64,000 nt of DNA from Nocardia spumae. Its GTDB lineage: Bacteria > Actinomycetota > Actinomycetes > Mycobacteriales > Mycobacteriaceae. Shown here in pieces: positions 1-8,318 of the stretch (within the stretch, counting starts at the first letter, position 1; the number at the start of each line of letters is the position of its first letter). The DNA lies in the NCBI RefSeq assembly GCF_020733635.1, contig NZ_JAJFZL010000001.1, positions 6,696,001 through 6,760,000 of the forward strand, written 5' to 3'. The translations under genes were made by a program, and so were the position numbers. The notes beneath the pieces were generated by a model that ran no database searches, was not told the origin of the DNA, and saw nothing but the letters and a program-made list of their open reading frames with translations.

Positions 1-1
1 C

Positions 2-145
2 TCGGAAGGTAAAGGGCTGTCCCGCTTGGTCCGCGAGACCTGCGACAGCATCCTGAGCATCCCGATGGCCGGCCCGGTGGAATCCCTGAACGCCTCGGTG
101 GCGGCGGGCGTCGTGCTCGCCGACATCGCCCGCCAGCGGCGATGA
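2..145 (+). CDS. rlmB: 23S rRNA 2'-O-ribose methyltransferase RlmB, C-terminal end (partial)
   Basis: The window opens inside a gene whose last 47 codons remain (frame 2, TGA at 143-145). The residues read [13 protein letters not shown], then [20 protein letters not shown] and an Arg-rich end. The segment IPMxGxVESLNxSVAxG is the cofactor-binding motif 3 of SPOUT/TrmH methyltransferases, where the backbone knot binds S-adenosylmethionine. Family knowledge: RlmB/TsnR-type enzymes methylate the ribose of G2251 in 23S rRNA. The placement matches M. tuberculosis, where an rlmB homologue lies upstream of the clpC-lsr2-lysS region. Only the 3' end is seen, so a different TrmH-family member cannot be excluded. 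Confidence 0.82.
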   Translation, partial: SEGKGLSRLVRETCDSILSIPMAGPVESLNASVAAGVVLADIARQRR

Positions 146-184
146 AACCGCGAAAGACACCCATCGCACCGTAAAATAGCGCGG

Positions 185-487
185 GTGGCCATGAACCAAC
201 CCGATTACTGGGGTGCCCTGCCCGAGCCGCCGACCGGTAATCCGGTCGAGCATCCGCACGCGACCACGGTGCTCCTACTCGGCGTGTTGAGTCTGTTGTG
301 TTGTGGCGCACTGGGTCCCGTGGCCTGGGTGATGGGCAAGCGGGCGCTCGACCAGATCGAGGCGTCCGGCGGTGTGATCGGCGGCCGGTCGCAGGTGATG
401 GTCGGCTACATCGTCGGCATCGTCGGCACGGTGATGATGGTGGTGTACGCCGGCATCTTCATGCTGATGCTGATCGGCGGGGACTGA
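185..487 (+). CDS. DUF4190-like small membrane protein
   Basis: A 100-residue protein with two hydrophobic helices (about residues 27-50 and 70-97) separated by a short loop containing GKRALDQIEASGG, the pattern of DUF4190 proteins in actinobacteria. The N-terminal 25 residues are Pro-rich and likely cytoplasmic. It starts at GTG 185; an in-frame ATG at 191 is an equally good start, and neither has a strong ribosome binding site. It begins 39 bases after rlmB on the same strand and may be co-transcribed. No enzymatic motif is visible; function unknown. Confidence 0.72.
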   Translation: MAMNQPDYWGALPEPPTGNPVEHPHATTVLLLGVLSLLCCGALGPVAWVMGKRALDQIEASGGVIGGRSQVMVGYIVGIVGTVMMVVYAGIFMLMLIGGD

Positions 488-505
488 GCCCGGTCCGGGC
501 TCGGT

Positions 506-1336
506 CTACCGGCCCGGTTCGGAGCCGCTGCTGTCGAGTCCGGGGCGCGTCGGCGGCGACAACTCCTCCGCGGGCCATTCGGCGCTGATACTGCCCGACC
601 ACTGCGGCTGGCGGCGGTCGCGGAACGCGGCCATCCCCTCGGCGGCATCGACACTCTGACCGACCACTCCGTGCAGTTCGGTCTCCAACCGGCCGACCGA
701 CTCCGGACTCATCCCCAGCCCTTCCCACAGCAACCGCTTGGACAGCGCCGTCGGCAGCGGCGCCGAACCGGCCGCGAGATCGTGGGCGACGGCCAGGGCG
801 GTCGGCAGCACCTCACCCGCGGGCAGGCTGCTGTTGGCCACCCCCATCTGCCGGGCTTCGTCACCGTCGAAGGTCCGCCCGGTGAGCATGATGTCGGCGG
901 CATTGGCCATGCCCGCCAGCCGCGGCAGCGTCCAGTGGGCGTAACCGTCGGCCATCGCGCCGCGCCGCACCTGATTGAGCCCGTACACGGCGTCGGTGGC
1001 CATGTAGCGCAGATCGCACTGCAGAGCCAGCGACAGCCCGATACCCACCGCGTGGCCGTTGACCGCGGCGATCACCGGCTTGCGGATCTGCCACGGCGGC
1101 GGGTCGATCGTGCCGCTGACATCACCCACCCGGCTGGACAGGTCCGCGCCGGCACAGAACGCCGGCGGCGTACCGGTGATCACCACCGCGCGGATCGCGT
1201 CCTCGATATCACAGCGGCGCAGTGCCGCCCCGAGCTCCGTCGCCATCGCAGGAGTCATGGCGTTCTGCTGAGCGGGGCGATTGAGTGTGAGTACGGCGAC
1301 ACCGGCGGACACATCGACGTGCAGTTCCGAACTCAT
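506..1336 (-). CDS. Enoyl-CoA hydratase/isomerase (crotonase) family protein
   Basis: A 276-residue crotonase-fold protein. Visible signatures are NRPAQQNAMTPAM near the N-terminus, the oxyanion-hole segment AFCAGADLSS, and AVNGHAVGIGLSLALQCDLR, which forms the second oxyanion backbone and the CoA pocket. The positions that hold the two catalytic Glu residues of true enoyl-CoA hydratase are not clearly Glu here (the second lies in the region of MADGYAHWTLPRLAG), so the exact reaction (hydratase, isomerase or hydrolase) is uncertain. ATG 1336 was chosen over an upstream in-frame start because a TAGCAT -10 hexamer (1345-1350) lies 8 bases before it, suggesting a leaderless transcript. It lies downstream of an acyl-CoA dehydrogenase, suggesting a role in acyl-CoA breakdown. 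Confidence 0.85.
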   Translation of the reverse strand: MSSELHVDVSAGVAVLTLNRPAQQNAMTPAMATELGAALRRCDIEDAIRAVVITGTPPAFCAGADLSSRVGDVSGTIDPPPWQIRKPVIAAVNGHAVGIGLSLALQCDLRYMATDAVYGLNQVRRGAMADGYAHWTLPRLAGMANAADIMLTGRTFDGDEARQMGVANSSLPAGEVLPTALAVAHDLAAGSAPLPTALSKRLLWEGLGMSPESVGRLETELHGVVGQSVDAAEGMAAFRDRRQPQWSGSISAEWPAEELSPPTRPGLDSSGSEPGR

Positions 1337-1344
1337 GCGACACA

Positions 1345-1350
1345 ATGCTA
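1345..1350 (-). promoter_or_regulatory. Putative -10 element for a leaderless crotonase transcript
   Basis: On the minus strand TAGCAT sits 8 bases upstream of the ATG at 1336, and no Shine-Dalgarno sequence lies between. This geometry is typical of leaderless genes in Mycobacteriales. No convincing -35 element is visible. Confidence 0.4.
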
Positions 1351-1357
1351 CTGCGTT

Positions 1358-1401
1358 GGCCTCCGCTCCGCTCCGGCGGGTTTTCGACCCCTTCGGCCTC
1401 G
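1358..1401. repeat. Dispersed extragenic repeat, copy 1
   Basis: A 44-base block starting GGCCTCCGCTCCGCTCCGG and ending CCCCTTCGGCCTCG lies between the acyl-CoA dehydrogenase and the crotonase. A very similar block lies at 12794-12838, upstream of clpC; the two share about 36 positions in the same orientation on the plus strand. It overlaps no gene and does not have the U-rich tail of a terminator. Confidence 0.6.
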
Positions 1402-1459
1402 ATTTGTCACTCCTCCGGTCGGTCGCCGCGCTCCCTCCCCGGCGTCGCCGCTCGCGAAG

Positions 1460-2629
1460 TTACCGCAGGATCTGACGACCGATGGCCCATTTGTGGACCT
1501 CGGTGGGGCCGTCGTAGAGGCGGAAGGCGCGCATATCCCGGAAGATCATCTCGACGACGGTTTCGTCGCTGATTCCGATACCGCCCAGCACCTGCACACA
1601 GCGGTCGGCGACCTTGAAGAGTTCCTCGGACACATAGGATTTCGCCATCGAGCTCTCGTGGCGGCCCTTGTGCCCCTGGTCCATGAGCCAGCAGGCGTGC
1701 CAAATGGTCAGGCGGCACTGATGCAGCGCGATCTCGTTGTCGGCCAGCATGAACGACACGCCTTCGTGCTCACCGATCGGCTTACCGAAGGCCGTGCGGG
1801 TCTTGGCGTGCTCGACGGCGATGCTCTGGGCCCGTTCGGCGGCACCCAGCCAGCGCATGCAGTGCGTGAGGCGAGCGGGGGCCAGGCGCAACTGGGCGTA
1901 GCGCATGGCCTGGCCGCTCTCGCCGAGCAACGATTCCTTGGGCAGCACCAGATTCTCGAAGCTCACCACGCCGTGGCCGCCGACGTAGTTGCGGTCCATG
2001 GTGTTCATGGTCCGTTCGATGACGATGCCCGGCGTGCCACCCTCGGTGAGGAACAGGGTCGGCCCCTCGGGCAGATGCGGGTTGGCCTCCAGTTTGGCCA
2101 TGATGATCCAGGTCTTGGCCCCGTCGGCTCCGGTGATCAGCCACTTGCGGCCGTTGATGGTGAAGTTCTCACCGTCGAAGGTGGCGGTGGTGGCGAGCTG
2201 ACCGGGGTCGGATCCGGCGCCGCCCGGCTCGGTCATGGCGAAGACCGACCGCTGATGTCCGTTGATCACCGGCATCAGGTATCGGTCGATCTGTTCCGGA
2301 GCGGCGACCTTGGACAGCAGGAACATATTGCCCTCGTCGGGGGCCGCGCAGTTCATCGCGACCGGGCCGAGGGTGGACCAGCCGGCCGCCTCGTACAACA
2401 CGGCCTGCTCGACGTGGGTCAGTCCGCGCCCGCCCAGCGCCTCCGGCGCCTGGATGGTGAGCAGCTTCTCGGCACGAGCCAGTTCGACCAGTTCCTGCCG
2501 CAGCTCGTCGTTCGGGCCGTGCGCGGTCAGGCGTGGGTCGCGCTCGAAGGGAACGATCGTGTCGATGACGAACCGGCGTATGCGGTCACGTTCGGCGGCG
2601 AGGTCGGCAGGTATCGAGAAGTTAATCAT
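1460..2629 (-). CDS. Acyl-CoA dehydrogenase family protein
   Basis: A 389-residue flavoprotein of normal length for the family. In order it shows the all-alpha N-terminal domain, the FAMTEPGGAGSDP segment (FAD/substrate contact at the start of the beta domain), INGRKWLITGADGA, and the C-terminal helical domain with QVLGGIGISDE and the end motif YDGPTEVHKWAIGR, where Glu is the expected catalytic base. It would oxidise an acyl-CoA at the alpha-beta bond and pass electrons to electron-transfer flavoprotein. Its ATG follows a minus-strand alpha/beta hydrolase by 136 bases and precedes the crotonase, so the trio may act on one acyl-CoA substrate; this is inference. Confidence 0.92.
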   Translation of the reverse strand: MINFSIPADLAAERDRIRRFVIDTIVPFERDPRLTAHGPNDELRQELVELARAEKLLTIQAPEALGGRGLTHVEQAVLYEAAGWSTLGPVAMNCAAPDEGNMFLLSKVAAPEQIDRYLMPVINGHQRSVFAMTEPGGAGSDPGQLATTATFDGENFTINGRKWLITGADGAKTWIIMAKLEANPHLPEGPTLFLTEGGTPGIVIERTMNTMDRNYVGGHGVVSFENLVLPKESLLGESGQAMRYAQLRLAPARLTHCMRWLGAAERAQSIAVEHAKTRTAFGKPIGEHEGVSFMLADNEIALHQCRLTIWHACWLMDQGHKGRHESSMAKSYVSEELFKVADRCVQVLGGIGISDETVVEMIFRDMRAFRLYDGPTEVHKWAIGRQILR

Positions 2630-2765
2630 GATTCACCTTTGTTCGGGGCCTGAGTTGGAGCATACGTCGCAATCGGCGCAGGACTGAAGGCAACTGCCCT
2701 CATCGATCACCGCCGAACTGCCGCGCACTCCCGTCACCGTTCGCCGGTGGCAGACCCTTCGGCGG

Positions 2766-3515
2766 TCAACCCAGGATTTCGTGCAGAAACCGCTCGACTT
2801 CCGCACGATATGCGGCGGGTTGATCATCGTGGACAAGATGTCCGGCAGCACCCACCACCAGATGCCGCACCTCGGGCCGGGCCGCAGCCATCTCCCGCAT
2901 CTGATCCGGTGGAGTGATCGTGTATTCGCCTTCTATCAGCAATGTCGGCACCCGCACCGCACGCCATTGCGCCCAGAAATCGCGAGTACCCCATTCCTCG
3001 GAGATATCGCGGAAGGTGCCGACCGAACCGTGCAGCCGGTACCCATCGGGTCCCGGCGTGAACGAATTCAGGAAGTAGCGACCGGCGACCGGTCCGAAGT
3101 ACTCCAGCACCGCGTCGGCGTCCGGGAACGGTTGCGGCCAGGAGGAGATCATCTCCGCCCAGTGCCGCGCGGTACGCCCGCGGAAGTCGGGCGCCATGTC
3201 CTCGACCACCAGCGCCCGCACCCGCTCGGGATGAGCGGCGGCGAACATCCAGCCGTGCAGCCCGCCCATCGAATGCCCGATCACCACCATCGGTCCCGGC
3301 ACCGCGGCGGTGGCGGCGGCCAGATCGGCGACGAACGCCTCGGTGGTCAGCTCCTGCGGGGCCGGCCGACCGTGACCCGCCGCGTCGAAGGTGTACACAT
3401 GCCCGAACTCGCGCAACCACGGCACCTGACCCGCCCAGGTCCGCGCGCTGCCCATCAGACCGTGCAGTAGCAGAATCGACACCCCGGTGCCGCCCTCGTC
3501 GTACAACATCGGCAC
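2766..3515 (-). CDS. Alpha/beta fold hydrolase
   Basis: A 249-residue hydrolase. LLLHGLMGS gives the oxyanion-hole HG motif near residue 18, VVIGHSMGG is the nucleophile elbow with the catalytic Ser near residue 80, and GAAGHLVHDDQP near the end supplies the catalytic His. No signal peptide is present, so it is cytoplasmic. It is divergent from mhuD with 38 bases between the start codons, the same neighbours as in M. tuberculosis (from memory). Substrate unknown; ester, lactone or peroxidase chemistry are all possible for the fold. Confidence 0.87.
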   Translation of the reverse strand: MPMLYDEGGTGVSILLLHGLMGSARTWAGQVPWLREFGHVYTFDAAGHGRPAPQELTTEAFVADLAAATAAVPGPMVVIGHSMGGLHGWMFAAAHPERVRALVVEDMAPDFRGRTARHWAEMISSWPQPFPDADAVLEYFGPVAGRYFLNSFTPGPDGYRLHGSVGTFRDISEEWGTRDFWAQWRAVRVPTLLIEGEYTITPPDQMREMAAARPEVRHLVVGAAGHLVHDDQPAAYRAEVERFLHEILG

Positions 3516-3553
3516 CGACGATACGTGCCGCGCCGGAGGATTAGCCTGTGCTC

Positions 3554-3871
3554 ATGGCTGTTGTGAAGATCAATGCGATCGAGGTTCCCGAGGGAGCCGG
3601 ACCCGAACTCGAGAAGCGGTTCGCCAACCGGGCGCACGCGGTGGAGAACTCGCCCGGATTCCTGGGCTTCCAGCTGCTCCGTCCGGTTGCCGGTGACAAC
3701 CGGTATTTCGTTGTGACGCAGTGGGATTCGGAAGAATCCTTCGCGGCCTGGCGGGACGGACCGGCCAAGGAGGCGCATGCGGGACAGGCCCGGCAGCCGG
3801 TCGCGACCGGCGCCTCACTGCTCGAATTCGAGGTCGTTCTCGACGTAGCGGGCAAGTCCTCCGCGAGCTGA
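3554..3871 (+). CDS. mhuD: Heme-degrading monooxygenase MhuD
   Basis: A 105-residue protein of the antibiotic-biosynthesis-monooxygenase ferredoxin-like fold, nearly identical in pattern to mycobacterial MhuD. Counting from ATG 3554, Asn7, Trp66 and His75 fall exactly where MhuD has its catalytic Asn, ruffling Trp and proximal heme-iron His. MhuD binds heme, opens the ring without releasing CO to give mycobilins, and frees iron. A GTG at 3548 is better spaced from GGAGGA (3535-3540, 7 bases) than the ATG (13 bases), so initiation could add two residues; the ATG was chosen for agreement with the family. It is divergent from the alpha/beta hydrolase. Confidence 0.93.
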   Translation: MAVVKINAIEVPEGAGPELEKRFANRAHAVENSPGFLGFQLLRPVAGDNRYFVVTQWDSEESFAAWRDGPAKEAHAGQARQPVATGASLLEFEVVLDVAGKSSAS

Positions 3872-3889
3872 GGCCCGCACCGACGCGGA

Positions 3890-3921
3890 CCGGCCGGCCT
3901 CGACATCACGAGACCGGCCGG
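3890..3921. terminator. Bidirectional terminator hairpin between mhuD and the OsmC gene
   Basis: CCGGCCGG plus CTCG pairs with CGAG plus CCGGCCGG around a six-base loop (one mismatch in the stem). It lies between two convergent genes. There is no long U tract on either side. Confidence 0.65.
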
Positions 3922-3944
3922 GATTCGCGCGGGCGCGACCGCGT

Positions 3945-4388
3945 TCAGCTCTCGAGCGCGGCGTCCAGCTCGATCGTCTCGACCCCGGCCAGCGCCTTGC
4001 TGATGGGGCAGCCGGCCTTGGCGTTCTGGGCGGCCTGTTCGAAACCGGCGGCATCGATATCCGCGACGCGTCCGCGCACGGTCAGCACGATCCTGGAGAT
4101 CCGGAAGCCACCGGCCGGATCCGGTCCGAGCGTCACATCGGCGTTGACGTCCAGGCTCTGCACCGTGCCGCCCGCCGCGGCGATCTGACCGGACAATGCC
4201 ATCGCGTAGCAGGACGAATGCGCGGCCGCGATCAGTTCCTCGGGGCTCGTGGTGCCCTCGGCGGTATCGGCGGTTCGCTTCGGGAACGAGACATCGAACT
4301 TGCCGACGCCGGAGCTCGCCAATTCGACCTGTCCGGATCCGTCCTGCAAACCGCCGGTCCATGCGGTCCGCGCGCTACGTGTGGGCAT
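3945..4388 (-). CDS. OsmC family peroxiredoxin
   Basis: A 147-residue OsmC-type thiol peroxidase, full length. The two redox cysteines are visible as AHSSCYAMAL (Cys60) and AGCPISKAL (Cys127), with the upstream SPEELIAAAH motif typical of the OsmC subfamily. The family reduces organic hydroperoxides using lipoyl or other dithiol partners in the cytoplasm. The ATG at 4388 gives the usual start, aligning TAWTGGLQDGSG with OsmC N-termini; longer readings add unsupported residues. It is convergent with mhuD, sharing the hairpin at 3890-3921. Confidence 0.9.
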   Translation of the reverse strand: MPTRSARTAWTGGLQDGSGQVELASSGVGKFDVSFPKRTADTAEGTTSPEELIAAAHSSCYAMALSGQIAAAGGTVQSLDVNADVTLGPDPAGGFRISRIVLTVRGRVADIDAAGFEQAAQNAKAGCPISKALAGVETIELDAALES

Positions 4389-4450
4389 CGCTGTCCTTTC
4401 GTCGATGTCGATAGTCGTCGCGTCGAACCTACCCCCGCGACCGGCGCCGG

Positions 4451-5302
4451 TCAGGCCATATCGCGGCGGACCAGCAATGCGATTGTGGCCGCGGCGAATA
4501 CGACGATGTAGACGGCCAGCGCCACGACCGCAGCCGGCCGAGAGAGGATGTCGAGCACCCCGGGAGTCGCCGCGCCCCCGACGGTGCGCATCGCGCCCGC
4601 CAGCGAGCCCGCCGCGGTGCCCGGCAGATGGTCGGTGATCGCCCGGATCGGCGCGAAAATCGACGCCACGCCGCGCAGCAGGTTCTCCACCACCAGCACC
4701 CACACCAGGCCCAGCCCGACCGCCAGCGCCGGTCCGCGCGCGATCGCCGCGACCGCCGCACCGGCCAGCGTCCACATACCGAGGATCGCCACCCCGGTGC
4801 CGAGGCCGAGTGCCGTCCGCCCGAGTGTGGGCAGTGTCAGGGATTGCTGCTCGACCACGCCGATCAGCGCGGCCACCCCGGTGTCCACCGCGAACGCGGT
4901 GACGACCAGTGCCACCACCACGGTGACCAGCGCCAGTACCGTGCCGCCCACCACCGCGGCCCGCGACGGTCCCTGCGTGAACACGGTTTTCCAACTGCCC
5001 CAGCCGTATCCGCTACCCGCCACCAACGCGCCGAGCACCAGCATGAGCCCTCCGCCGAACATGGCCATCCCCTGGGTGAACACCTCCGGCACGGCGGCCG
5101 GCAGCATCAGCTGCAGCAGCACCTCGCGCGGTTGCCCGTTCGACATCCGGGAACTGCTGCCGGAGGTGTAGGCCAGATAGTTGAACAGATAGGCGAAGAC
5201 GAGATTCAGCACGATCCAGGTACCGAGCACGATCCAGAACGCCGGCCATTTCCGCAGTCGGGCGAATTCGGCTCGGGCACAGGCCATCAGGTCGGCGATC
5301 AT
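4451..5302 (-). CDS. ABC transporter permease (ABC-2 type)
   Basis: A 283-residue protein with six predicted membrane segments (about residues 20-42, 70-92, 117-142, 160-182, 190-212 and 258-278), the ABC-2 exporter layout. Its start overlaps the stop of the ATPase gene by four bases (ATGA at 5299-5302), so the two are translationally coupled and almost certainly form one exporter. The substrate cannot be read from the sequence. The adjacent divergent two-component system suggests envelope-stress or drug-responsive control, as in BceAB/DrrAB-like arrangements. Confidence 0.88.
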   Translation of the reverse strand: MIADLMACARAEFARLRKWPAFWIVLGTWIVLNLVFAYLFNYLAYTSGSSSRMSNGQPREVLLQLMLPAAVPEVFTQGMAMFGGGLMLVLGALVAGSGYGWGSWKTVFTQGPSRAAVVGGTVLALVTVVVALVVTAFAVDTGVAALIGVVEQQSLTLPTLGRTALGLGTGVAILGMWTLAGAAVAAIARGPALAVGLGLVWVLVVENLLRGVASIFAPIRAITDHLPGTAAGSLAGAMRTVGGAATPGVLDILSRPAAVVALAVYIVVFAAATIALLVRRDMA

Positions 5303-6288
5303 ATCGGACTCTCCTGTTTCGTCATCTCGAAGAACACTTCCTCCAGCGATTTCTCGTCGATCCGCAGCTCGAGCAGATCCGCCCGCGCCTCGACCACCGC
5401 GCGTGCCACCTCGGGCGCCATTGCCCTACCGGCATCGACTCTGATGCCGGCGGCGGTCAGCAACGCGGCATGATCGCCCACCACCCGGCGAACGGCCGGA
5501 TAGGCCGCTTCCATCGGTTCGGCGCGCACGAGAAGTGTTGCCGCACCGCGCAATCGACTCACCGTCGATTCGGTGAGCAGCCGCCCGCCCGAGATGACCC
5601 CGACCCGATCGCATATTTCCTGCACTTCACCGAGCAGATGCGAGGAGAGCACGACGGTGTGCCCGTCGGCGGCCAATCCGGTGACGAGTTCGCGCATCTC
5701 GGCCATGCCCGCGGGATCCAGGCCGTTGGTCGGTTCGTCGAGAATGAGCAGATCCGGTCGCCCGAGCAGGGCCGCACCCACACCCAGACGCTGTTTCATC
5801 CCCAGCGAGTAGGTGCGGAGGCGATCATCGGCGCGATCGGCGAGTCCGACCCGGGCCAGGACCTGATCGACCTCGGCGAACAACTCCCGGCCACGCCCGG
5901 AACCGGCGTAGCGGTAGCGAGCCAGGACGCGCAGGTTATCGCGACCGGACAGATACGGATAGAAACCGGGACCTTCGATGAGAACACCGATCCGGCGCAG
6001 CGCCTCCGGATCGCCGGGCCGGCGACCCAGCACCGTCGCGGTGCCCGAACTCGGCGCGATCAGGCCGACGAGCATGCGCAGCGTGGTGGTCTTACCCGCC
6101 CCATTGGGTCCGAGGAAGCCGTAGATCTCACCCCGGCGCACGGTCATCTCGACCGCGTCGACGACCGTGTGGCCGCCGTATCGTTTGGTCAGCGCCTCGG
6201 TGGCGACGATCGAATCGGGCCCCGGTCGTGCGGTCTGGGTAGCCGTCCCGGCCGCGCGGTCCGGGTCGGTGGAATCCGAACTGTTCAT
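5299..6288 (-). CDS. ABC transporter ATP-binding protein
   Basis: A 329-residue ATPase. It has Walker A GPNGAGKTTTL near residue 57, a Q loop, the signature YSLGMKQRLG, Walker B LLILDEPTNGLDP and the switch His in SSHLL. The 100-residue C-terminal tail resembles the DrrA-type domain. ATG 6288 was chosen since the preceding in-frame residues look like translated intergenic DNA. It is the first gene of a two-gene exporter operon, divergent from the histidine kinase with 126 bases between starts. Confidence 0.92.
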   Translation of the reverse strand: MNSSDSTDPDRAAGTATQTARPGPDSIVATEALTKRYGGHTVVDAVEMTVRRGEIYGFLGPNGAGKTTTLRMLVGLIAPSSGTATVLGRRPGDPEALRRIGVLIEGPGFYPYLSGRDNLRVLARYRYAGSGRGRELFAEVDQVLARVGLADRADDRLRTYSLGMKQRLGVGAALLGRPDLLILDEPTNGLDPAGMAEMRELVTGLAADGHTVVLSSHLLGEVQEICDRVGVISGGRLLTESTVSRLRGAATLLVRAEPMEAAYPAVRRVVGDHAALLTAAGIRVDAGRAMAPEVARAVVEARADLLELRIDEKSLEEVFFEMTKQESPI

Positions 6289-6414
6289 ATCTCGACAATC
6301 CGCTTCGCCGGGTGCCGGCACATCCGCCGCCACGCTCGGGCCGGCGTACGTATCCGGACGTAATTCCCCCCGCGGACCCCCGCGGCGCGCTCGGACGGGG
6401 TTACGGTTTCGACT

Positions 6415-7635
6415 GTGGAGCAGAGCAAGCGGCCCCGCGGCTGGGATGTGCTGCTGAGCGTGATCATCGCCGGCGTCCAGGTGGGCGCCGGCCATGCCGC
6501 AAACGCCCACCAGTCCGGTCTGCGGTCGCTGGACGCGCTCGGATATGCCCTGCTGGTGGCCGGACCGGCGCTACTGCTGCTGCGGCGCGCTCATCCGCGT
6601 GCGGTGTTCGTCGCCGTGCTCGCGATCACCGCCGGCTATCTGCTGGCGGGCTACGGATACGGCCCGATCTTCATCTCGCTGGTCATCGCCTTTCTCACCG
6701 CGGCCGCCCAGGGCTCGCGCTGGTACACCTATCCCCTGGTGCCGCTGGGCTATCTGCTGATGGTGTGGCCCGGGCCCGCGCTGCGCGGACACGGCACGAG
6801 CGGATGGCCGATGGTCGGCATCATGGCCTGGCTGGTCGTGTTGATCGCGGTCGCCGAGGGCATTCGCCAGCGACGTTCGGTGCTGACCGCCCGGCGCCAG
6901 CGCGCCGAGGCGGCCCGTCGCAACGAGGAGGCCGAACGCGCCCGCGAACTGGCCGAACGCGATCAGCGGGCAACCCTGGAACGACTGGCCATCGCGCGAG
7001 AACTGCACGATGTGCTCGCGCACAGTCTGTCGCTGATCAACGTGCAGTCGTCGGTGGCGCTGGAACTGCTGGACCGCAAACCCGAGCAGGCCGCCACGGC
7101 GCTGTCGGCGATCAAGGAGGTCAGCCGCGATGCGCTCGGTGAGGTGCACAGCCTGCTGCGGTCGATCCGGGCAGGTGCGGAAACCGTTGCGGCGCCGACC
7201 GCTCCGGCGGTCGGGATCGGCGATCTGGAATCATTGCTGGCTCCGACCCGAGCCGCCGGGACGGTAGTTCGTACGACGGTGTCGGGCACACCGAGACGAT
7301 TGCCGGTGGTGGTCGATGTCGCCGCCGCCCGCATCGTCCAGGAATCCCTGACCAATGTGCTGCGGCACGCACCCGGCGCCGAAGCCGGCGTCACCGTGGA
7401 CTATTCGCCGACCGGCCTGTGCATCACTGTGGACAACGAGCGGCCGGCGAATTCTCCACAGTCATCCACAGCCGGTGGGGGCAACGGCATTCCGGGCATG
7501 ATCGAACGTGCCCATGCGCTCGGCGGCGAACTGTCGGCGGCAGCACGCGACGACGGCGGCTTCCGGGTCCGGGCGCGCCTGCCGATCCTCGCGTCGACGC
7601 CCCCCGAATACCCTGATACGCAGGAGGTTTCGTGA
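6415..7635 (+). CDS. Two-component sensor histidine kinase (NarL/DesK type)
   Basis: A 406-residue kinase with four to five membrane helices in the first 150 residues, a coiled-coil (about 155-190) and the HisKA_3 dimerisation motif ELHDVLAHSLSLINVQ carrying the phosphorylated His. The catalytic domain ends with a degenerate G box around GNGIPGMIERAHALGGEL. It starts at GTG 6415. Its TGA overlaps the regulator's GTG (7632-7635), so the pair is coupled. It probably senses the membrane or a ligand at the membrane and controls the adjacent exporter. Confidence 0.92.
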   Translation: MEQSKRPRGWDVLLSVIIAGVQVGAGHAANAHQSGLRSLDALGYALLVAGPALLLLRRAHPRAVFVAVLAITAGYLLAGYGYGPIFISLVIAFLTAAAQGSRWYTYPLVPLGYLLMVWPGPALRGHGTSGWPMVGIMAWLVVLIAVAEGIRQRRSVLTARRQRAEAARRNEEAERARELAERDQRATLERLAIARELHDVLAHSLSLINVQSSVALELLDRKPEQAATALSAIKEVSRDALGEVHSLLRSIRAGAETVAAPTAPAVGIGDLESLLAPTRAAGTVVRTTVSGTPRRLPVVVDVAAARIVQESLTNVLRHAPGAEAGVTVDYSPTGLCITVDNERPANSPQSSTAGGGNGIPGMIERAHALGGELSAAARDDGGFRVRARLPILASTPPEYPDTQEVS

Positions 7636-8297
7636 GTGGCATTCGTGTACTGGTGGCCGACGACCAGGCGCTGGTGCGGGCCGGATTCGCCGCCCTGCTG
7701 GACGCGCAGGACGGCATCGAGGTGGTCGGCGAGGCCGACAACGGCGAGCACGCCCTGCGCATGACCCGCCAATTGCGTCCCGATGTGGTGTTGATGGATA
7801 TCCGGATGCCGGTGCTCGACGGCCTGGCCGCCACCCGCGAGATCGCCGCCGACCCCGGCCTCGCCGCGGTGCGAGTGGTGGTGCTGACCACCTTCGAACT
7901 CGACGAATACGTCTTCGAGGCCATGCGGTCCGGCGCCACAGGATTCCTGGTCAAGCACACCGAACCCGCCGATCTCGTGAAGGCGGTCCGGGTGGTCGCC
8001 GGCGGTGACGCCCTGCTCTCACCCAGCGTCACCCGCCGACTGGTCGCCGAATTCGCCACTCACGCCAAACCCGCACCCACGGCCGCCCTGTCGGAGCTCA
8101 CCGATCGCGAACGCGAGGTGATGGCGCTGGTGGCCGAGGGCCTCACCAATGCCGAGATCGGACAGCGCCTGTTCATGAGCCCGGCGACCGCACGCACGCA
8201 TGTGAGCCGAATCCTGTTGAAACTCAACGCCCGCGACCGGACCCAATTGGTCGTGATGGCCTACGAGTCGGGATTGGTCCGGCCCGGTTGGCAGTAG
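7632..8297 (+). CDS. NarL/LuxR family response regulator
   Basis: A 221-residue regulator. The receiver domain has the acidic pair Asp10-Asp11, phospho-acceptor Asp56 in VVLMDIRMPV, and a conserved Lys in GFLVKHTEP. A linker leads to a LuxR helix-turn-helix (LTDREREVMALVAEGLTNAEIGQRLFMSPATARTHVSRIL, residues about 155-195). A good ribosome binding site, GGAGG, lies within the end of the kinase gene before GTG 7632. It likely regulates the divergent ABC exporter and its own operon. Confidence 0.94.
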   Translation: MSGIRVLVADDQALVRAGFAALLDAQDGIEVVGEADNGEHALRMTRQLRPDVVLMDIRMPVLDGLAATREIAADPGLAAVRVVVLTTFELDEYVFEAMRSGATGFLVKHTEPADLVKAVRVVAGGDALLSPSVTRRLVAEFATHAKPAPTAALSELTDREREVMALVAEGLTNAEIGQRLFMSPATARTHVSRILLKLNARDRTQLVVMAYESGLVRPGWQ

Positions 8298-8318
8298 GGC
8301 GACGGGAGCGGTCCCGGA

